A stretch of DNA of 64,000 nucleotides from Streptomyces hayashii (GTDB lineage Bacteria > Actinomycetota > Actinomycetes > Streptomycetales > Streptomycetaceae). The stretch spans positions 41,078-105,077 of the forward strand of contig NZ_JAHHIU010000084.1 in assembly GCF_024539815.1 (NCBI RefSeq), given 5' to 3'. Shown in pieces: positions 16,029 through 25,548 of this stretch. The translations under genes and the position numbers were made by a program. Each line of letters begins with the position of its first letter. Position 1 is the first letter of the stretch. Below the pieces are notes generated by a model that had not been told where the DNA came from, did not search any database, and worked only from the letters and a program-made list of their open reading frames with translations.

Positions 16029-17168
16029 ATGGTCACGGTGAGGCAGTGGACCGGCCGGAGCGCCCGGCTGCTGCGCGACGACGCTCTGCGCCTGAGCGTC
16101 CGTGACTTCGCCGACTACCTGGGCGTGAGCGACCGTGCGGTATCGAAGTGGGAGGCAGGCGGGGAGAGTTATCGTCCCCGCGCAGACTCGCAGGCTGCTC
16201 TCGATACCGCGCTGACCCGCGCAACGGACGAAGCCAAGGCACGATTCGCTGAAGCCCTCGGACTGAAGAGCGCCGGGCCACCGCCCGCTGGCGGCGGGAT
16301 CGAAGTCGACTCCCACAAGTTCCTGCCCGTCTTCATCGGCGCCGAGCGCGCCCACCGGCTCCGCGCCGACATGGCACATCACACCGAGGACGAGTGGCTG
16401 CAGTCCTCGGCGGCCCTCCTGGACCACCCGGAAGCCCACGAGTGCACTCTTCACGTCTTCGCCTGCGGCGTCGCCGTGTTCCACCTCGTCCAGCCCCACA
16501 CACCCTCATCGCTCACCGAACTCGCCGTATGGCGCTACCGCTCCTACGCAACCGATCTGCCCTGGGCAAGGACGAAGATCCACGACCTCCTCGACGCGGA
16601 CCACTCACGCGTCCCCAGCCCCGAATACGTCCTCTCCCTGTACTGGCTCACCGCCACTCCGTGGACCGGCAGCGAGTACGACACCGCTCTGCGCCTGCTG
16701 TCCACCCCGTCCGTACTCGTCGACCGCGGCGCATCCGGCGGCCCCGCACCGCTCGATGGCGCGGTGGAAGAGACGCTCCTGGCGACGGGCTTCGACCACC
16801 CGGACATCGTGTCGTTCGGCGTACGCGGAGTCTCCGCCGGCTATGCGGGATGGTCCGGCGTCGCCTACGCATCGATCTCGCCCGAGCGCAGCCTCACCGT
16901 GGACGAGCTGGTGGCCTGCGAGCTGACGGTCCAGGCCCTGTGGTGCTTCACCCACCAGATCCAGCAGATGATCGAGGACGGCCAGGACCCCTCCATGCCC
17001 GAGGAATACGGCTGGCGTTTCCTGCGCGCCGCGTACTCCCGGCTCACCACGGCCCGCGCGCAGGAGACCGCTCAGCACGTCCTCATGCGGGAGGCCATCA
17101 TGAAGACCAGCGGCCTGGCTGACCGCCTGCGTGCGGGACAGGACGCCCTACGTGAAAGCGTCGGCTGA
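16029..17168 (+). CDS. Helix-turn-helix (XRE-type) transcriptional regulator with large effector domain
   Basis: 379-residue protein. Residues ~8-55 carry an XRE-type helix-turn-helix (ARLLRDDALRLSVRDFADYL then VSDRAVSKWEAGG). The remaining ~310 residues are an uncharacterised domain with alternating strands and helices rich in Trp/His. This layout is typical of Streptomyces regulators whose C-terminal part senses a ligand. ATG 16029 is chosen because GGGGG lies 8 bases upstream; GTG 16011 is possible. Placed divergently from the NUDIX operon and upstream of the isochorismatase and oxidoreductase genes, it probably regulates both groups (inference). Confidence 0.85.
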   Translation: MVTVRQWTGRSARLLRDDALRLSVRDFADYLGVSDRAVSKWEAGGESYRPRADSQAALDTALTRATDEAKARFAEALGLKSAGPPPAGGGIEVDSHKFLPVFIGAERAHRLRADMAHHTEDEWLQSSAALLDHPEAHECTLHVFACGVAVFHLVQPHTPSSLTELAVWRYRSYATDLPWARTKIHDLLDADHSRVPSPEYVLSLYWLTATPWTGSEYDTALRLLSTPSVLVDRGASGGPAPLDGAVEETLLATGFDHPDIVSFGVRGVSAGYAGWSGVAYASISPERSLTVDELVACELTVQALWCFTHQIQQMIEDGQDPSMPEEYGWRFLRAAYSRLTTARAQETAQHVLMREAIMKTSGLADRLRAGQDALRESVG

Positions 17169-17191
17169 TACCGAGCAAGGAGAGACACCGG

Positions 17192-17761
17192 ATGGACATC
17201 GCCAAGGCGGCACTGGTCGTGATCGACATGCAGAACGGCTTCGTGAACCGCCACAGCATGCACGCCGTCCCTGCTATCGCCGACCTGGCCAGCAGTTGGG
17301 CCTCGACGGGAAGGCCGGTGCTCTTCACCCGCTACTTCAACTACCCCGACAGCCCGTACGAGCGCTTCTTCCAGTGGAAACGCCTCCAGGGGCCGCCCGA
17401 GACGGACATTGTGCCCGAACTCGCCGACCGTGCCGCCCGTGCGCACGCCGTCCTCGACAAGACCGGATACACGCTCTTCACACCAGAAGCCACCGGACTG
17501 ATCCGTCACGCCGGCTGGACCGACCTGATCTTCTGCGGAGTGGCCACCGAGAGCTGCGTGCTCAAGTCCGCCGCCGACGCCTTCGAGCACGGCTACGCCC
17601 CCTGGATCGTCACCGACGCCTGCGCCAGCGACGCCGGACCCGACGTCCACAACGCCGGCCTGACCGTGGCCCGCCGCCTGATCGGCCCCGGACAACTCGT
17701 CACAACGAGCCAGGTGATGCAGCAACTCACCTCGTACGACCAGGCCATGGTGCTGGAATAG
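17192..17761 (+). CDS. Isochorismatase-like cysteine hydrolase
   Basis: 189-residue protein with the complete Asp-Lys-Cys triad of the isochorismatase-like family: Asp12 (VVIDMQNGF), Lys90 (LDKTGYTLF) and Cys122 (GVATESCVLKSA, with the cis-peptide region before it). Members hydrolyse isochorismate, nicotinamide or related amides/ethers. The Cys makes an amidase such as a nicotinamidase-like enzyme more likely than a true isochorismatase. It follows the HTH gene by 23 bases with a GGAG ribosome site (AAGGAGAGAC) and is followed 5 bases later by the oxidoreductase gene. Confidence 0.9.
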   Translation: MDIAKAALVVIDMQNGFVNRHSMHAVPAIADLASSWASTGRPVLFTRYFNYPDSPYERFFQWKRLQGPPETDIVPELADRAARAHAVLDKTGYTLFTPEATGLIRHAGWTDLIFCGVATESCVLKSAADAFEHGYAPWIVTDACASDAGPDVHNAGLTVARRLIGPGQLVTTSQVMQQLTSYDQAMVLE

Positions 17762-17766
17762 CCCAC

Positions 17767-18711
17767 ATGGCCGTCACCCCGCCCCTTGCCGGAACACCCG
17801 TCACCCCCGACATCGACCTGATCATCATCGGCGGAGGCCCGGCCGGCTGCGCCGCCGCCCGCATGGCCGCCAGCGTCGGCATGCGCTCCGTACTGATCGA
17901 ACCGGACGCCCTGTGCCGCAACCTCTACCGCATCCAAGCGCTGAACAACGTCCTGGGCGGCTACACCAGCGGCCCTGAACTGGCCGACTCCGTCACGGCA
18001 GAGCTGAAGAGCACACCACTGTGCCGCATCGAACTCGGCCGACGTGCCACCAGGCTCCGTGCCGCTGACGACCACGTCACCGTCACCCTGGACTCCGGCA
18101 ACCAACTGGTCGCCCCTTACGCCATCGTCGCCACCGGCGTTGGCCCCCTCCAGCCGAGCGACGCCCCCTGGATCACTGCTTCCTCCGGCCTCACCCTCCT
18201 GCCCCTGTGGCAGGCCGAAGAAGATCAAGCCGAAGGCCGCACCCTGCTCATCCTCGGCGGCGACCGCCCGATCGGAACCTTCCTCCGAAGCCACCCGACC
18301 ACCGACACACGTCTGCTTGTCGTCTACCCCCCGAGCGACGACTACAAGATCGAAGAGATCCGCGACGACCCCCGAGTCACACTCATCCCTGCAGACCATC
18401 TGACCCTGAACCCAACGCACAGCACGGTGTTGTCGGCCGAGATCGTCGACCGTGAAGGTGAACTCCAAGGCGTGACAGCCGACTTCGCTTTCCTCAGTAT
18501 CGGCACTGCACCCACGGCTCCGGGCGGCGACCTGGTCCGCGACACCGCCGGCTACTGCCTCCCCGCACACCAGCACCCCCGGGTCATCATCGCCGGCGAC
18601 CTGCGCTCGGCCCGCTTCCAACGGATCATGACCGCCATGGGCTCCGGCAGCGAAGCAGCCCTGCACGCCTACTACGCAACACGGGACCTGCTCTCCCGGA
18701 ACTCCCGCTGA
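17767..18711 (+). CDS. FAD-dependent NAD(P)-disulfide-oxidoreductase-like protein
   Basis: 314-residue flavoprotein with the size and plan of low-molecular-weight thioredoxin reductases. FAD motif G-G-G-P-A-G at residues 22-27 (DLIIIGGGPAG), a central Y-A-I-V-A-T-G-V-G strand, a NAD(P)-domain start (TLLILGGDRPIGTF, with an incomplete G-x-G-x-x-G/A), and a C-terminal VIIAGDLRSARFQRIMTAMG that closes over FAD. The redox CxxC of thioredoxin reductase is absent, so it should not reduce thioredoxin; ferredoxin-reductase-like or small-molecule oxidation is more likely. ATG 17767 lies 5 bases after the hydrolase stop. Last gene of its group. Confidence 0.85.
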   Translation: MAVTPPLAGTPVTPDIDLIIIGGGPAGCAAARMAASVGMRSVLIEPDALCRNLYRIQALNNVLGGYTSGPELADSVTAELKSTPLCRIELGRRATRLRAADDHVTVTLDSGNQLVAPYAIVATGVGPLQPSDAPWITASSGLTLLPLWQAEEDQAEGRTLLILGGDRPIGTFLRSHPTTDTRLLVVYPPSDDYKIEEIRDDPRVTLIPADHLTLNPTHSTVLSAEIVDREGELQGVTADFAFLSIGTAPTAPGGDLVRDTAGYCLPAHQHPRVIIAGDLRSARFQRIMTAMGSGSEAALHAYYATRDLLSRNSR

Positions 18712-19372
18712 ACCAGTGTGGGATCTCAGATTCCGTGGCCGAATCTCACGAGCGATGGCCACTCGGCGGCCGATTGGCCACGAATCAGAGACCAGCTGGT
18801 TGTCCCGTCTCATCGGAGCTGGCAGGTTCTCAAGGAACCGGGTCGGATTCTCAAAGGGGGTGTCGCTGAGGGCTCGAATCTCACGGCACCTGTCAGTTCC
18901 GTCACTCGGGAGGATGAAGATCTCCGCTGCTGCCCGGTTGATGTCAATCGAGAAGCCGCGATCGATTGAGACGCCGCACCCCGGCCGTCTCAGTCAAGTT
19001 AGCAACGCCGCAGCTCCCAACAAGATCAAGAGACACCTGCACTGCGACAGGACACTGGTCATCAAGGTGGCCTTCGAGCGGCTCCCACGTCACGGCATCC
19101 CTCGCCCCAGACGAAATCGCCGACAAGATCGAACAAGCGTGTTGGTTATCTGCAATCCCTTTAGAGCACAAGAGCTGCTATTCGGCGTGGATCACGCCGG
19201 CAGGGGCCGGAGAGTACCTACAACGTGACCGTCTGCGGAAGACGAGCATCGTCGGACTTCTGCGGGTGCCGCTCTTGCTGTATCCGCAGCCTGTCTGTGT
19301 CGGGGCGTCCCCAGCAGGCCCCCGACCGATGACGGCCAGAAGCGTCGGTCGGTGCCGTGGGCGGTTACTTCG
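18712..19372. other. Gene-free region with repeated GA-TCTCA motifs
   Basis: 661 bases with no convincing gene on either strand. The first 170 bases contain four related motifs: GGATCTCAG (from 18721), GAATCTCAC (near 18743), GGATTCTCAA (near 18845) and GAATCTCAC (near 18873). Spaced GAATCTCA-type repeats are reminiscent of the terminal regions of IS21-family elements, but no istA/istB sequence is present. The rest shows no recognisable feature. Confidence 0.4.
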
Positions 19373-20254
19373 TCAGAGTGCCGGCGGTGCGGACAACTTC
19401 AAAGCAGCCTGCACGGCGAGCGCCACAGCCTTCTGCTCGAGATATCGGTCTGCGGCATGCGGATCATCCTGGTTGTCGACTGGGGCGTCGATGACTTCCG
19501 GGGCCAGGGTAGAGAGACCGACCCCGGCAGTGACGGGGTCGTAGGGGTCGAAAACGTTCAACCAGGCGACCCCCGTGGGCAAGCGCAGGGCCGCTGTTGC
19601 GTCGAAGCCGAGTTCGCGTTGGACGGTCAGCCAGGCCAGTGGCGAGCCGCAGGTGATGAGCTGGTTCACGCCGGTGCTCGTGGTGGGCGGTGGGATCTGA
19701 CCGCGCTGGAACATGTCATAGACGACGACGCTGCCGAGGGAGTGGGCGATGATCAGTGTGGCGCCGGTCTGTTCAACCGCGGTGAGGACGCGGGTGCGGA
19801 CCTCTTCGGCTTTGTCCTTGTCCTTGAAGTACCCGTATGCCTCGCTGATCCGGGTAAGGAGCAGCCTCCCTACGCCGTTGCCGAAACGCCTGTCGACCCG
19901 GGCAGTTGCCCGGACGAGACGGGGATGCGTACGCGGTGGCATGCCCAGGGTGCCGACTGGCGGCTGTTGCCCCGGGACAGGCGGTGTGTGCACTTCCAAG
20001 GCGCTCAGGATGAAATCGAGTTCCTCCTCATCGACCGTGGCGAGGTCTGGGGTCTCGTCTTCACCAAGCTTGAGGCGGCCGCGAGGAAAGACGTCGCCGT
20101 AATAGGGCGCGGTCACCGTGGGCACGACAGCTTGCGGGCCGACGTGCACGGCAATGCTCCTGGCCAGTGCCTCGCTCCAGTCATCGGCCAGCTTGATGCT
20201 ATTGGTGTCCCGCTGCCGGATGCCGTGCACACCCACCACGTGCAGATTGGTCAT
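19373..20254 (-). CDS. Alpha/beta-hydrolase (lipase-like) partner of caspase-STAND protein
   Basis: 293-residue protein with alpha/beta-hydrolase landmarks. The first strand ends in HVVGVHGIRQRD (oxyanion-type H-G). The nucleophile elbow is A-H-S172-L-G-S (TLIIAHSLGSVVVYDMF). The acid is likely in VFDPYDPVTAG, and there is a candidate His in DDPHAADRY near residue 272. Similar proteins include PGAP1-like and effector-associated lipases. It has no signal peptide, so it acts in the cytosol, and it is transcribed divergently from the caspase-STAND gene across 146 bases. As an effector it could attack membrane lipids or an ester signal (inference). Confidence 0.75.
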   Translation of the reverse strand: MTNLHVVGVHGIRQRDTNSIKLADDWSEALARSIAVHVGPQAVVPTVTAPYYGDVFPRGRLKLGEDETPDLATVDEEELDFILSALEVHTPPVPGQQPPVGTLGMPPRTHPRLVRATARVDRRFGNGVGRLLLTRISEAYGYFKDKDKAEEVRTRVLTAVEQTGATLIIAHSLGSVVVYDMFQRGQIPPPTTSTGVNQLITCGSPLAWLTVQRELGFDATAALRLPTGVAWLNVFDPYDPVTAGVGLSTLAPEVIDAPVDNQDDPHAADRYLEQKAVALAVQAALKLSAPPAL

Positions 20255-20400
20255 TGCCCGCCTCCCCTCGCGGATGCCGCAACTTCGGCGGCACTGGACT
20301 GATGCTAGCGGGACTATCCGTTCGTGACCGCGAGGCAGTCGGGGCTGCGCGTCGGTAAAGTACGGCCCTTGACCAGTGCGGGTGAGGGGCAGGGGGCTCC
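20255..20400. promoter_or_regulatory. Divergent promoter region, hydrolase / caspase-STAND pair
   Basis: 146 bases between two divergent starts. GGGGGC before the plus-strand ATG (20401) serves as ribosome site. No operator-like repeat recognised. The compact shared region supports joint function of the two genes. Confidence 0.45.
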
Positions 20401-23400
20401 ATGGGCGTGTCGGCGGGCCGGGCGCGACGGCTGATCGTGATCGCGGTGAGCGACTACGGGGACGGCGATGCCGACTTCACCAAGGGGATCGCCGACCAGG
20501 TAGCGGTAGTCACAGGCTGGCTGGCCGATCCCGACCTCGACGTCGACCGGCTGTTCGAGCCCAAGGTGCCGCCGCAGCCCCTGCACTCGGTGCAGCAAGT
20601 GCGCCAGTTCCTGGCCGATCAGGATCTGGCCGCTGCGAAGCGGGACGAGGTCATCGTCGTCTACATCACCGGCCACGGCCAGCGAGGCTTGTCCTCCGGC
20701 CGCCACTATCTGAGCTTCGCGCGCACCGACAACGCCAGGCTGCCGGGGACAGCGCTGACGACAAGTGAGGTCATCAGCACCGCACTGGGCAGTTCGGCCG
20801 AGCACGTCCTGGTCCTGGTGGACTCCTGTTTCGCCGGGGCACTGTCCAACGAGATCCCTCCCGTGGTGCGGGACCTGGGAGCCCGCCGCAACATGACCTC
20901 ACTCGCGGTCGTCACAGCGGGCGACTTCGCCGAGGAGCCCCCGGTCGGGTCCTTCACCGAACTCCTCAGCCGCGCTCTGGACAAGATCGGTGCAGAGGAG
21001 TTCGGGTTCGCTGAACCGTATCTGTCGTTCAGCGAGTGGCAGCAGGTCCTCGACACGGTCAGCAGACAGGACCGCGGGCTGGTCAAGGCGGAGTGGGTTT
21101 GGCCTCAGAAGCTGTCGCAGGAACCAAGCCTGTGCCTGCCCAACCCGCGGTATCAGCCCCCGCAAAAACTGGGAGCTGCGGTCCGTGAGCTTCCCGATGC
21201 CGTGGGACTGTTCGCCAGCTACTGGCACAATCGCGCCTCAGGGCGCACCCACGAACAGGATGCGGGCTGGTACTTCAGCGGGCGCCACGACGTGATGCGC
21301 AAGCTGGCTGGGTTCGTGGGCGAGGGCAGCGGCGTCATGGTGGTGACGGGGGCAGCCGGCTCGGGGAAGTCGGCGCTGCTGGCCCGCCTGGTCACGCTCA
21401 CCGACCCAGTGTTCCTCTCCCAGCCGGATCTGGCCCGGGTTGCGGCAGCGGTGCCGGAGGAAGAGCGACCGCCAGTCGGATCGGTGGCTGCTGCGGTGCT
21501 CGCACGGAACAAGACTTCACTGGGCCTGATCGAGGATCTGTTGCGGGCCTTGGGCGCCGATGCGGTTCCCGCCGGGATAGCACCGCTCCAGCTACTGCTG
21601 GAACACCTCACCGCACGCGCGCGACAAGGCAGAGTACCGACCGTCGTCATCGACGGGCTGGATGAGGCCGAGCAGACCCTTGCCTGCCTCAACGATGTCG
21701 TCCTACCGATTGCGCGCCTGCGGGCAGAGGATCACCGGCCGCTCGTGCGCATGGTCCTGGGCATGCGCAGTTCCCCTCCCGACGCTTCCGGCACCCTGCC
21801 GCGTCTGCGCGATGATGACGCAGACGCCCTGCTGCATGTGCTGATCAACGCTCTGGCCGACGACGACCATCAGCAGGTGCCGGTTCAGGTGCAGCGCACC
21901 GATGAGCCCACCTGCGAGGAGGACATCGCCGATTACGTCGAGGCCCTACTCAGCGGCAGCGAGGCCAGCCCGTACGTAGGGGAAGTCGAGCACGCCCGGG
22001 CGACGGCACGGGAGGTCGCGCGGGCGGTGGCACCTTCGTTCCTGGACGCGCGCCTGGCAGCAGACCAGCTACGCACGGCGAACCAGATGCAGGATCTGAC
22101 CGCAGTCTCGTGGCAGGAGCGCCTCAACCAGGGCACGGTCGCGCTGCTGCATGAGGATGTGCACGAAGTGGCGAGCCACCAAGGCGTGCCCGTGGACATT
22201 CTGGTGAGAGTCCTGCGGGCGACCGCCTTCGGGGCCGGTTCCGGTCTGCCCTGGGCCGAGGTCTGGCCGGCCGTCGCGCAGGCGTTGGAGGCCCCGGCCA
22301 CTGATCTCGTGGGGGTAGAGACATACGCGGCCGCGATCCACGCCATGCAGATGACGCGTCTGACCGGCTATCTCGCTATAAGCGAGGAAGACGGGCGCAC
22401 CACTTACCGACCGGTACACCAGCAGGTCGCCGAAGTCCTGTTGCAGCAGCCTTCCTGGCTCGTGGACGCCTCGCCCGCTGCTCACGGTGAACAAGCTTCA
22501 ATGTCCGTGGAGAGGGAGCAGGCGCGTATCGCCGACGCGCTGGCCGCGCTGGTGCCCGCAGACTCCGCGTATCCGGCTCACCCCTACATCCGTCGGCACC
22601 TCATCGCACACGCAGCTGCGGGTGATGTACTGGACGACGACCACGTCCCCCTTCAACTGCTGGCCCAGGAAACTTCCCGCACCCTGCGTGAGCAGCTGGG
22701 CCTGCCCTTGCTGCAGGACCCGGCGCACGGAAACCTGCTGGCCTTGACGGCAGCCGCGCTGATCGAGCCTTACCTTACCGATGACACTGACGTCGCGTCC
22801 CGGCACAGCAGCATCGCCTTACACTGCGCCGCGCTGACGGGCGAGGACCGGGCCGACACCGATGCCATCTCCGCCGACCTGACCCCGCAGTGGGAATGGT
22901 GGGGGTCCGCTACCAATGTGCTGGCCTCGCTCGGAGAGCACGTGCATGCGCTCACAGCCGTGGAAGTATCCCCCGGGCGTACCCTCCTCGCCGCTGGCAC
23001 CAAAACCGGGGCACACATCTGGGACGCCTCCTCCGGCCAGCATCTAACCGACCTTCCGGCCGGCTTCGTCCAGAACATGTGCCCGATCCGCGGCAACAGC
23101 GGACGGCCCTTCCTCGCCACGGCAGGATCACAAGGCGTGGCCATCTGGGACCCGTTGTCCGGTCTGGAGATCGCCCGTACCCGGGAGACCACGGCCACCG
23201 GGGTACAGGTGCTTGCCGATGGTCATCAGCGATGGCAGCTATTCCTGCGCGGCCGGTTCCCAGCGATCTGGAAACCGGATCAACTCCGTGTCGAGTTCTT
23301 GTCCTCCGCCTCCCACGAGGAGAACGACTCGCTGTCGGGGACACACGCTGTCCTCCACGGAGAAGAGGGGGAAGCACTGCTCGCCGCTCAGACCCTCGGC

Positions 23401-24768
23401 CGTTTGACCCTGAGTGAACTGGAAAGCGGCGACATCCGTGCAAGCCTGCCCTTCTCCAAGAGAGGTCTGCGCAAGCTGATGCGCGTACGGCGCCCAGGTC
23501 GTGCGGACCTGGTGCTCGCTGCGACCTCCGAGCACGTCCTTACCTGGGACCCCAACACCGGCCAGAAGGTCTACGTGGGTACAGGCCCGGCAGCGCACCC
23601 CGTGCAGATCCCCGATCATGACGGCCGCGTGGCGATTGCCTTGGAGCGAAGGGGGTCCGTGGAAGTATGGGAGCTACACGAAGTCGCCTGGCAGCTGGCG
23701 GCCACCGTCACGGTGGGGCCGATCACCGCGCTGACGGCTCTGCCCAGCGACCAGGGCCAGTGGCAGGTAGCGACCGCGAGCGAAGCCGGGCTACGCCTGT
23801 GGTACCCCACCCCGGCCACGGCTCCCAGCATCCACGACACGACATCCCGCCCCGTCACAGCGTTGGCAGCTCTCCGGGTCCCCTTCGACAACGGCCCAGA
23901 CCGCGACTTGTGGGCCATCGGCACCCCCACGGGAGTCGAGGTCACCGATGCGCGCAACCACCACCGGCATTACCTGCCCACCGGAGCCGTCCACGCCCTG
24001 CATGCCTTGCCACAGGGACTTTTGGCCGTGCTCACACGTCACGGAATCACGGTCTGGGATGCCCTGGGAGACAGCCGGGTGCAATCTGCGCTGCCACAGC
24101 GGGAAGAACCCACCGTGTTCCCTCTACCAGCGAGGACTCCGGCCAACTGCCTCGTCGACTGGCCGCCTAGCTCTGCCACCGTTGTCACCGCCTACCCCGA
24201 CGGCGTGCAGCTCACCGACGTCATGAACGAGCAGGAGTTCTTCGTACCGATCCCGCTCACGCAGCGAGGCGCATACCCTCGCGCCGTGATAGCCGTACCG
24301 GCCCCCGACGAGACGGCCCGGTGGATCGCGCTCGGTACCCGCGGCGGCGTACTGATCTGGGACCTCGCCGCACAGCAAGCAGTCACACAGCTACGCATTC
24401 GCGGGCAGTCCGACACCAGAGCATTGGCCCTGGTGCGCGCAGGCGACACGACGCTTCTGGCCGCTGCCACCCGAGAGCGAATCCAGACATGGGACACAGC
24501 CACCTGGACAGCCCAAGCCACCGTCGCCGCGCCCTGGACGAAGATTCTGGCGCCCATCCCGCTGTCCGCCACGCGCAGCCTTCTGGCCAGTGGAAGCGGT
24601 CACGCCGTCCATCTATGGGATCCATCCACCGCAGAGCTCCTCCACACACTGGTCACCGCCGCACCCATCGAAGCCATCACTACCCTGCGCGACGACGACA
24701 CCCTCCTCATCGGGATCGGCGGGCCCGCAGGCTTCGCTGCCCTGAGCGTCAACATCCCGCTCCCCTGA
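20401..24768 (+). CDS. Caspase-like peptidase - STAND (NACHT-type) ATPase - WD40 protein
   Basis: 1455-residue three-part protein. Residues ~8-235: caspase-like (peptidase C14) domain with catalytic His92 (VVYITGHGQRG) and Cys143 (LVLVDSCFAGA). Residues ~295-560: STAND ATPase with Walker A G-A-A-G-S-G-K-S (317-324) and Walker B VVIDGLDEAE (415-424). Residues ~560-840 are helical. From ~845 to the end are about nine beta-propeller repeats ending in IWD/LWD/TWD (HIWDASSGQ, IWDPLSGLE, TWDPNTGQK, VWDALGDS, IWDLAAQQ, LWDPSTAELL). Such proteins are nucleotide-dependent switches: the propeller senses a trigger, the ATPase oligomerises, the caspase cuts targets, often causing abortive infection. No secretion signal. 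Defence role inferred. Confidence 0.9.
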   Translation: MGVSAGRARRLIVIAVSDYGDGDADFTKGIADQVAVVTGWLADPDLDVDRLFEPKVPPQPLHSVQQVRQFLADQDLAAAKRDEVIVVYITGHGQRGLSSGRHYLSFARTDNARLPGTALTTSEVISTALGSSAEHVLVLVDSCFAGALSNEIPPVVRDLGARRNMTSLAVVTAGDFAEEPPVGSFTELLSRALDKIGAEEFGFAEPYLSFSEWQQVLDTVSRQDRGLVKAEWVWPQKLSQEPSLCLPNPRYQPPQKLGAAVRELPDAVGLFASYWHNRASGRTHEQDAGWYFSGRHDVMRKLAGFVGEGSGVMVVTGAAGSGKSALLARLVTLTDPVFLSQPDLARVAAAVPEEERPPVGSVAAAVLARNKTSLGLIEDLLRALGADAVPAGIAPLQLLLEHLTARARQGRVPTVVIDGLDEAEQTLACLNDVVLPIARLRAEDHRPLVRMVLGMRSSPPDASGTLPRLRDDDADALLHVLINALADDDHQQVPVQVQRTDEPTCEEDIADYVEALLSGSEASPYVGEVEHARATAREVARAVAPSFLDARLAADQLRTANQMQDLTAVSWQERLNQGTVALLHEDVHEVASHQGVPVDILVRVLRATAFGAGSGLPWAEVWPAVAQALEAPATDLVGVETYAAAIHAMQMTRLTGYLAISEEDGRTTYRPVHQQVAEVLLQQPSWLVDASPAAHGEQASMSVEREQARIADALAALVPADSAYPAHPYIRRHLIAHAAAGDVLDDDHVPLQLLAQETSRTLREQLGLPLLQDPAHGNLLALTAAALIEPYLTDDTDVASRHSSIALHCAALTGEDRADTDAISADLTPQWEWWGSATNVLASLGEHVHALTAVEVSPGRTLLAAGTKTGAHIWDASSGQHLTDLPAGFVQNMCPIRGNSGRPFLATAGSQGVAIWDPLSGLEIARTRETTATGVQVLADGHQRWQLFLRGRFPAIWKPDQLRVEFLSSASHEENDSLSGTHAVLHGEEGEALLAAQTLGRLTLSELESGDIRASLPFSKRGLRKLMRVRRPGRADLVLAATSEHVLTWDPNTGQKVYVGTGPAAHPVQIPDHDGRVAIALERRGSVEVWELHEVAWQLAATVTVGPITALTALPSDQGQWQVATASEAGLRLWYPTPATAPSIHDTTSRPVTALAALRVPFDNGPDRDLWAIGTPTGVEVTDARNHHRHYLPTGAVHALHALPQGLLAVLTRHGITVWDALGDSRVQSALPQREEPTVFPLPARTPANCLVDWPPSSATVVTAYPDGVQLTDVMNEQEFFVPIPLTQRGAYPRAVIAVPAPDETARWIALGTRGGVLIWDLAAQQAVTQLRIRGQSDTRALALVRAGDTTLLAAATRERIQTWDTATWTAQATVAAPWTKILAPIPLSATRSLLASGSGHAVHLWDPSTAELLHTLVTAAPIEAITTLRDDDTLLIGIGGPAGFAALSVNIPLP

Positions 24769-25094
24769 CCAACCGCCATCACTCACGCTTGCGTGGCGTA
24801 AGACGTCGCTTCCTTGGGAGTTCGGCGCTCGTTGACCAGCCGCCCTGGCCGCAGCCGCAGCGCTCGTCGTGGTTCAAGGTGGTGCAGGCGCAGCCCGAGA
24901 AGCCTGCGCGAGCGCTGATCCCGCCGAAGGACACACCGCTGCCCGAATGCGTCCGCGAGCAGTACGCCGACAACGCCCCCGTGGCGTGGGTCAAGCCAAA
25001 CGCATAGGTCATCCCTGCCGCGCGCCAGGTGCTTATCCCGGCCGGCGGCGGCAGCCGATACCGTCGCCGCTGAACCGACCACAGGGGGGAACAG
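24769..25094. other. Intergenic stretch with possible decayed coding remnant
   Basis: 326 bases. A plus-strand frame ending at 25007 contains WFKVVQAQPEKPARALIPP and AYVREQ-like text (VREQYADNAPVAWV) with protein-like composition but no start or family match. It may be the tail of a lost gene. Nothing else recognised. Confidence 0.35.
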
Positions 25095-25265
25095 ATGCGT
25101 AGCAAATGGCGATGGGCCGCTCTGGGCGCAGCCGTAGCTGTCGGCCAACTCGTCGTAAACGCACGGCCGCGTGCCGCCGGCGCCCCTGCGTCTCGACGGC
25201 CAGCTGATGCACGTCATCGCCGATGGCAGAGTGGTGAAGACGCTGGCGGCCCCGGTCCCTATTGA
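25095..25265 (+). CDS. Short truncated ORF with N-terminal hydrophobic segment
   Basis: An ATG at 25095 has an excellent ribosome site (AGGGGGGAAC). The first ~22 residues (MRSKWRWAALGAAVAVGQLV) form a basic then hydrophobic signal- or anchor-like segment. After about residue 25 the frame runs into the transposase relic in the wrong frame and ends at a TGA (25263-25265), giving 56 residues. Most likely the 5' end of a secreted or membrane protein gene cut by an insertion; a free-standing peptide cannot be excluded. Confidence 0.35.
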   Translation: MRSKWRWAALGAAVAVGQLVVNARPRAAGAPASRRPADARHRRWQSGEDAGGPGPY

Positions 25266-25548
25266 GCGTCGGGCCGAGACCAGCGGTGCTCGCGTTCCCC
25301 GCACCACCGTCATCCCTCCGTCCGCCCAGGCCCTGCGAGCCCAGCGGCGAGTTCCCGCCGACGGCGTCGTCATGGTGGCTGGTCAGCGATTGCGGGTGGG
25401 CCGCAGCCACGCTGGGAAGACCGTGACCATCGTGATCGAGGACACCGTCTTCCGGGTCCAGGACGGCGACGTCGAGTTGTCCACACACGCCCGCACCAGC
25501 GACAAGCCAGTCACACAGTTCAGGGCGACCGCTCGCACCCGGAACTGA
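25171..25548 (+). pseudogene. C-terminal fragment of an IS481-type transposase
   Basis: Frame with the C-terminal signature of rve-type (IS481/IS3-like) Streptomyces transposases: RRVPADGVVMVAGQRLRVGR, then HAGKTVTIVIEDTVFRVQDG and ELSTHARTSDKPVTQF. The catalytic DDE domain, expected upstream, is missing; the homology starts close to an in-frame TAA near 25155. A relic without activity. No terminal repeats found. Confidence 0.7.

Noticed and set aside
17767..18711. Thioredoxin reductase (TrxB)
   Set aside because: The redox-active CxxC motif is missing although size and FAD motif fit.
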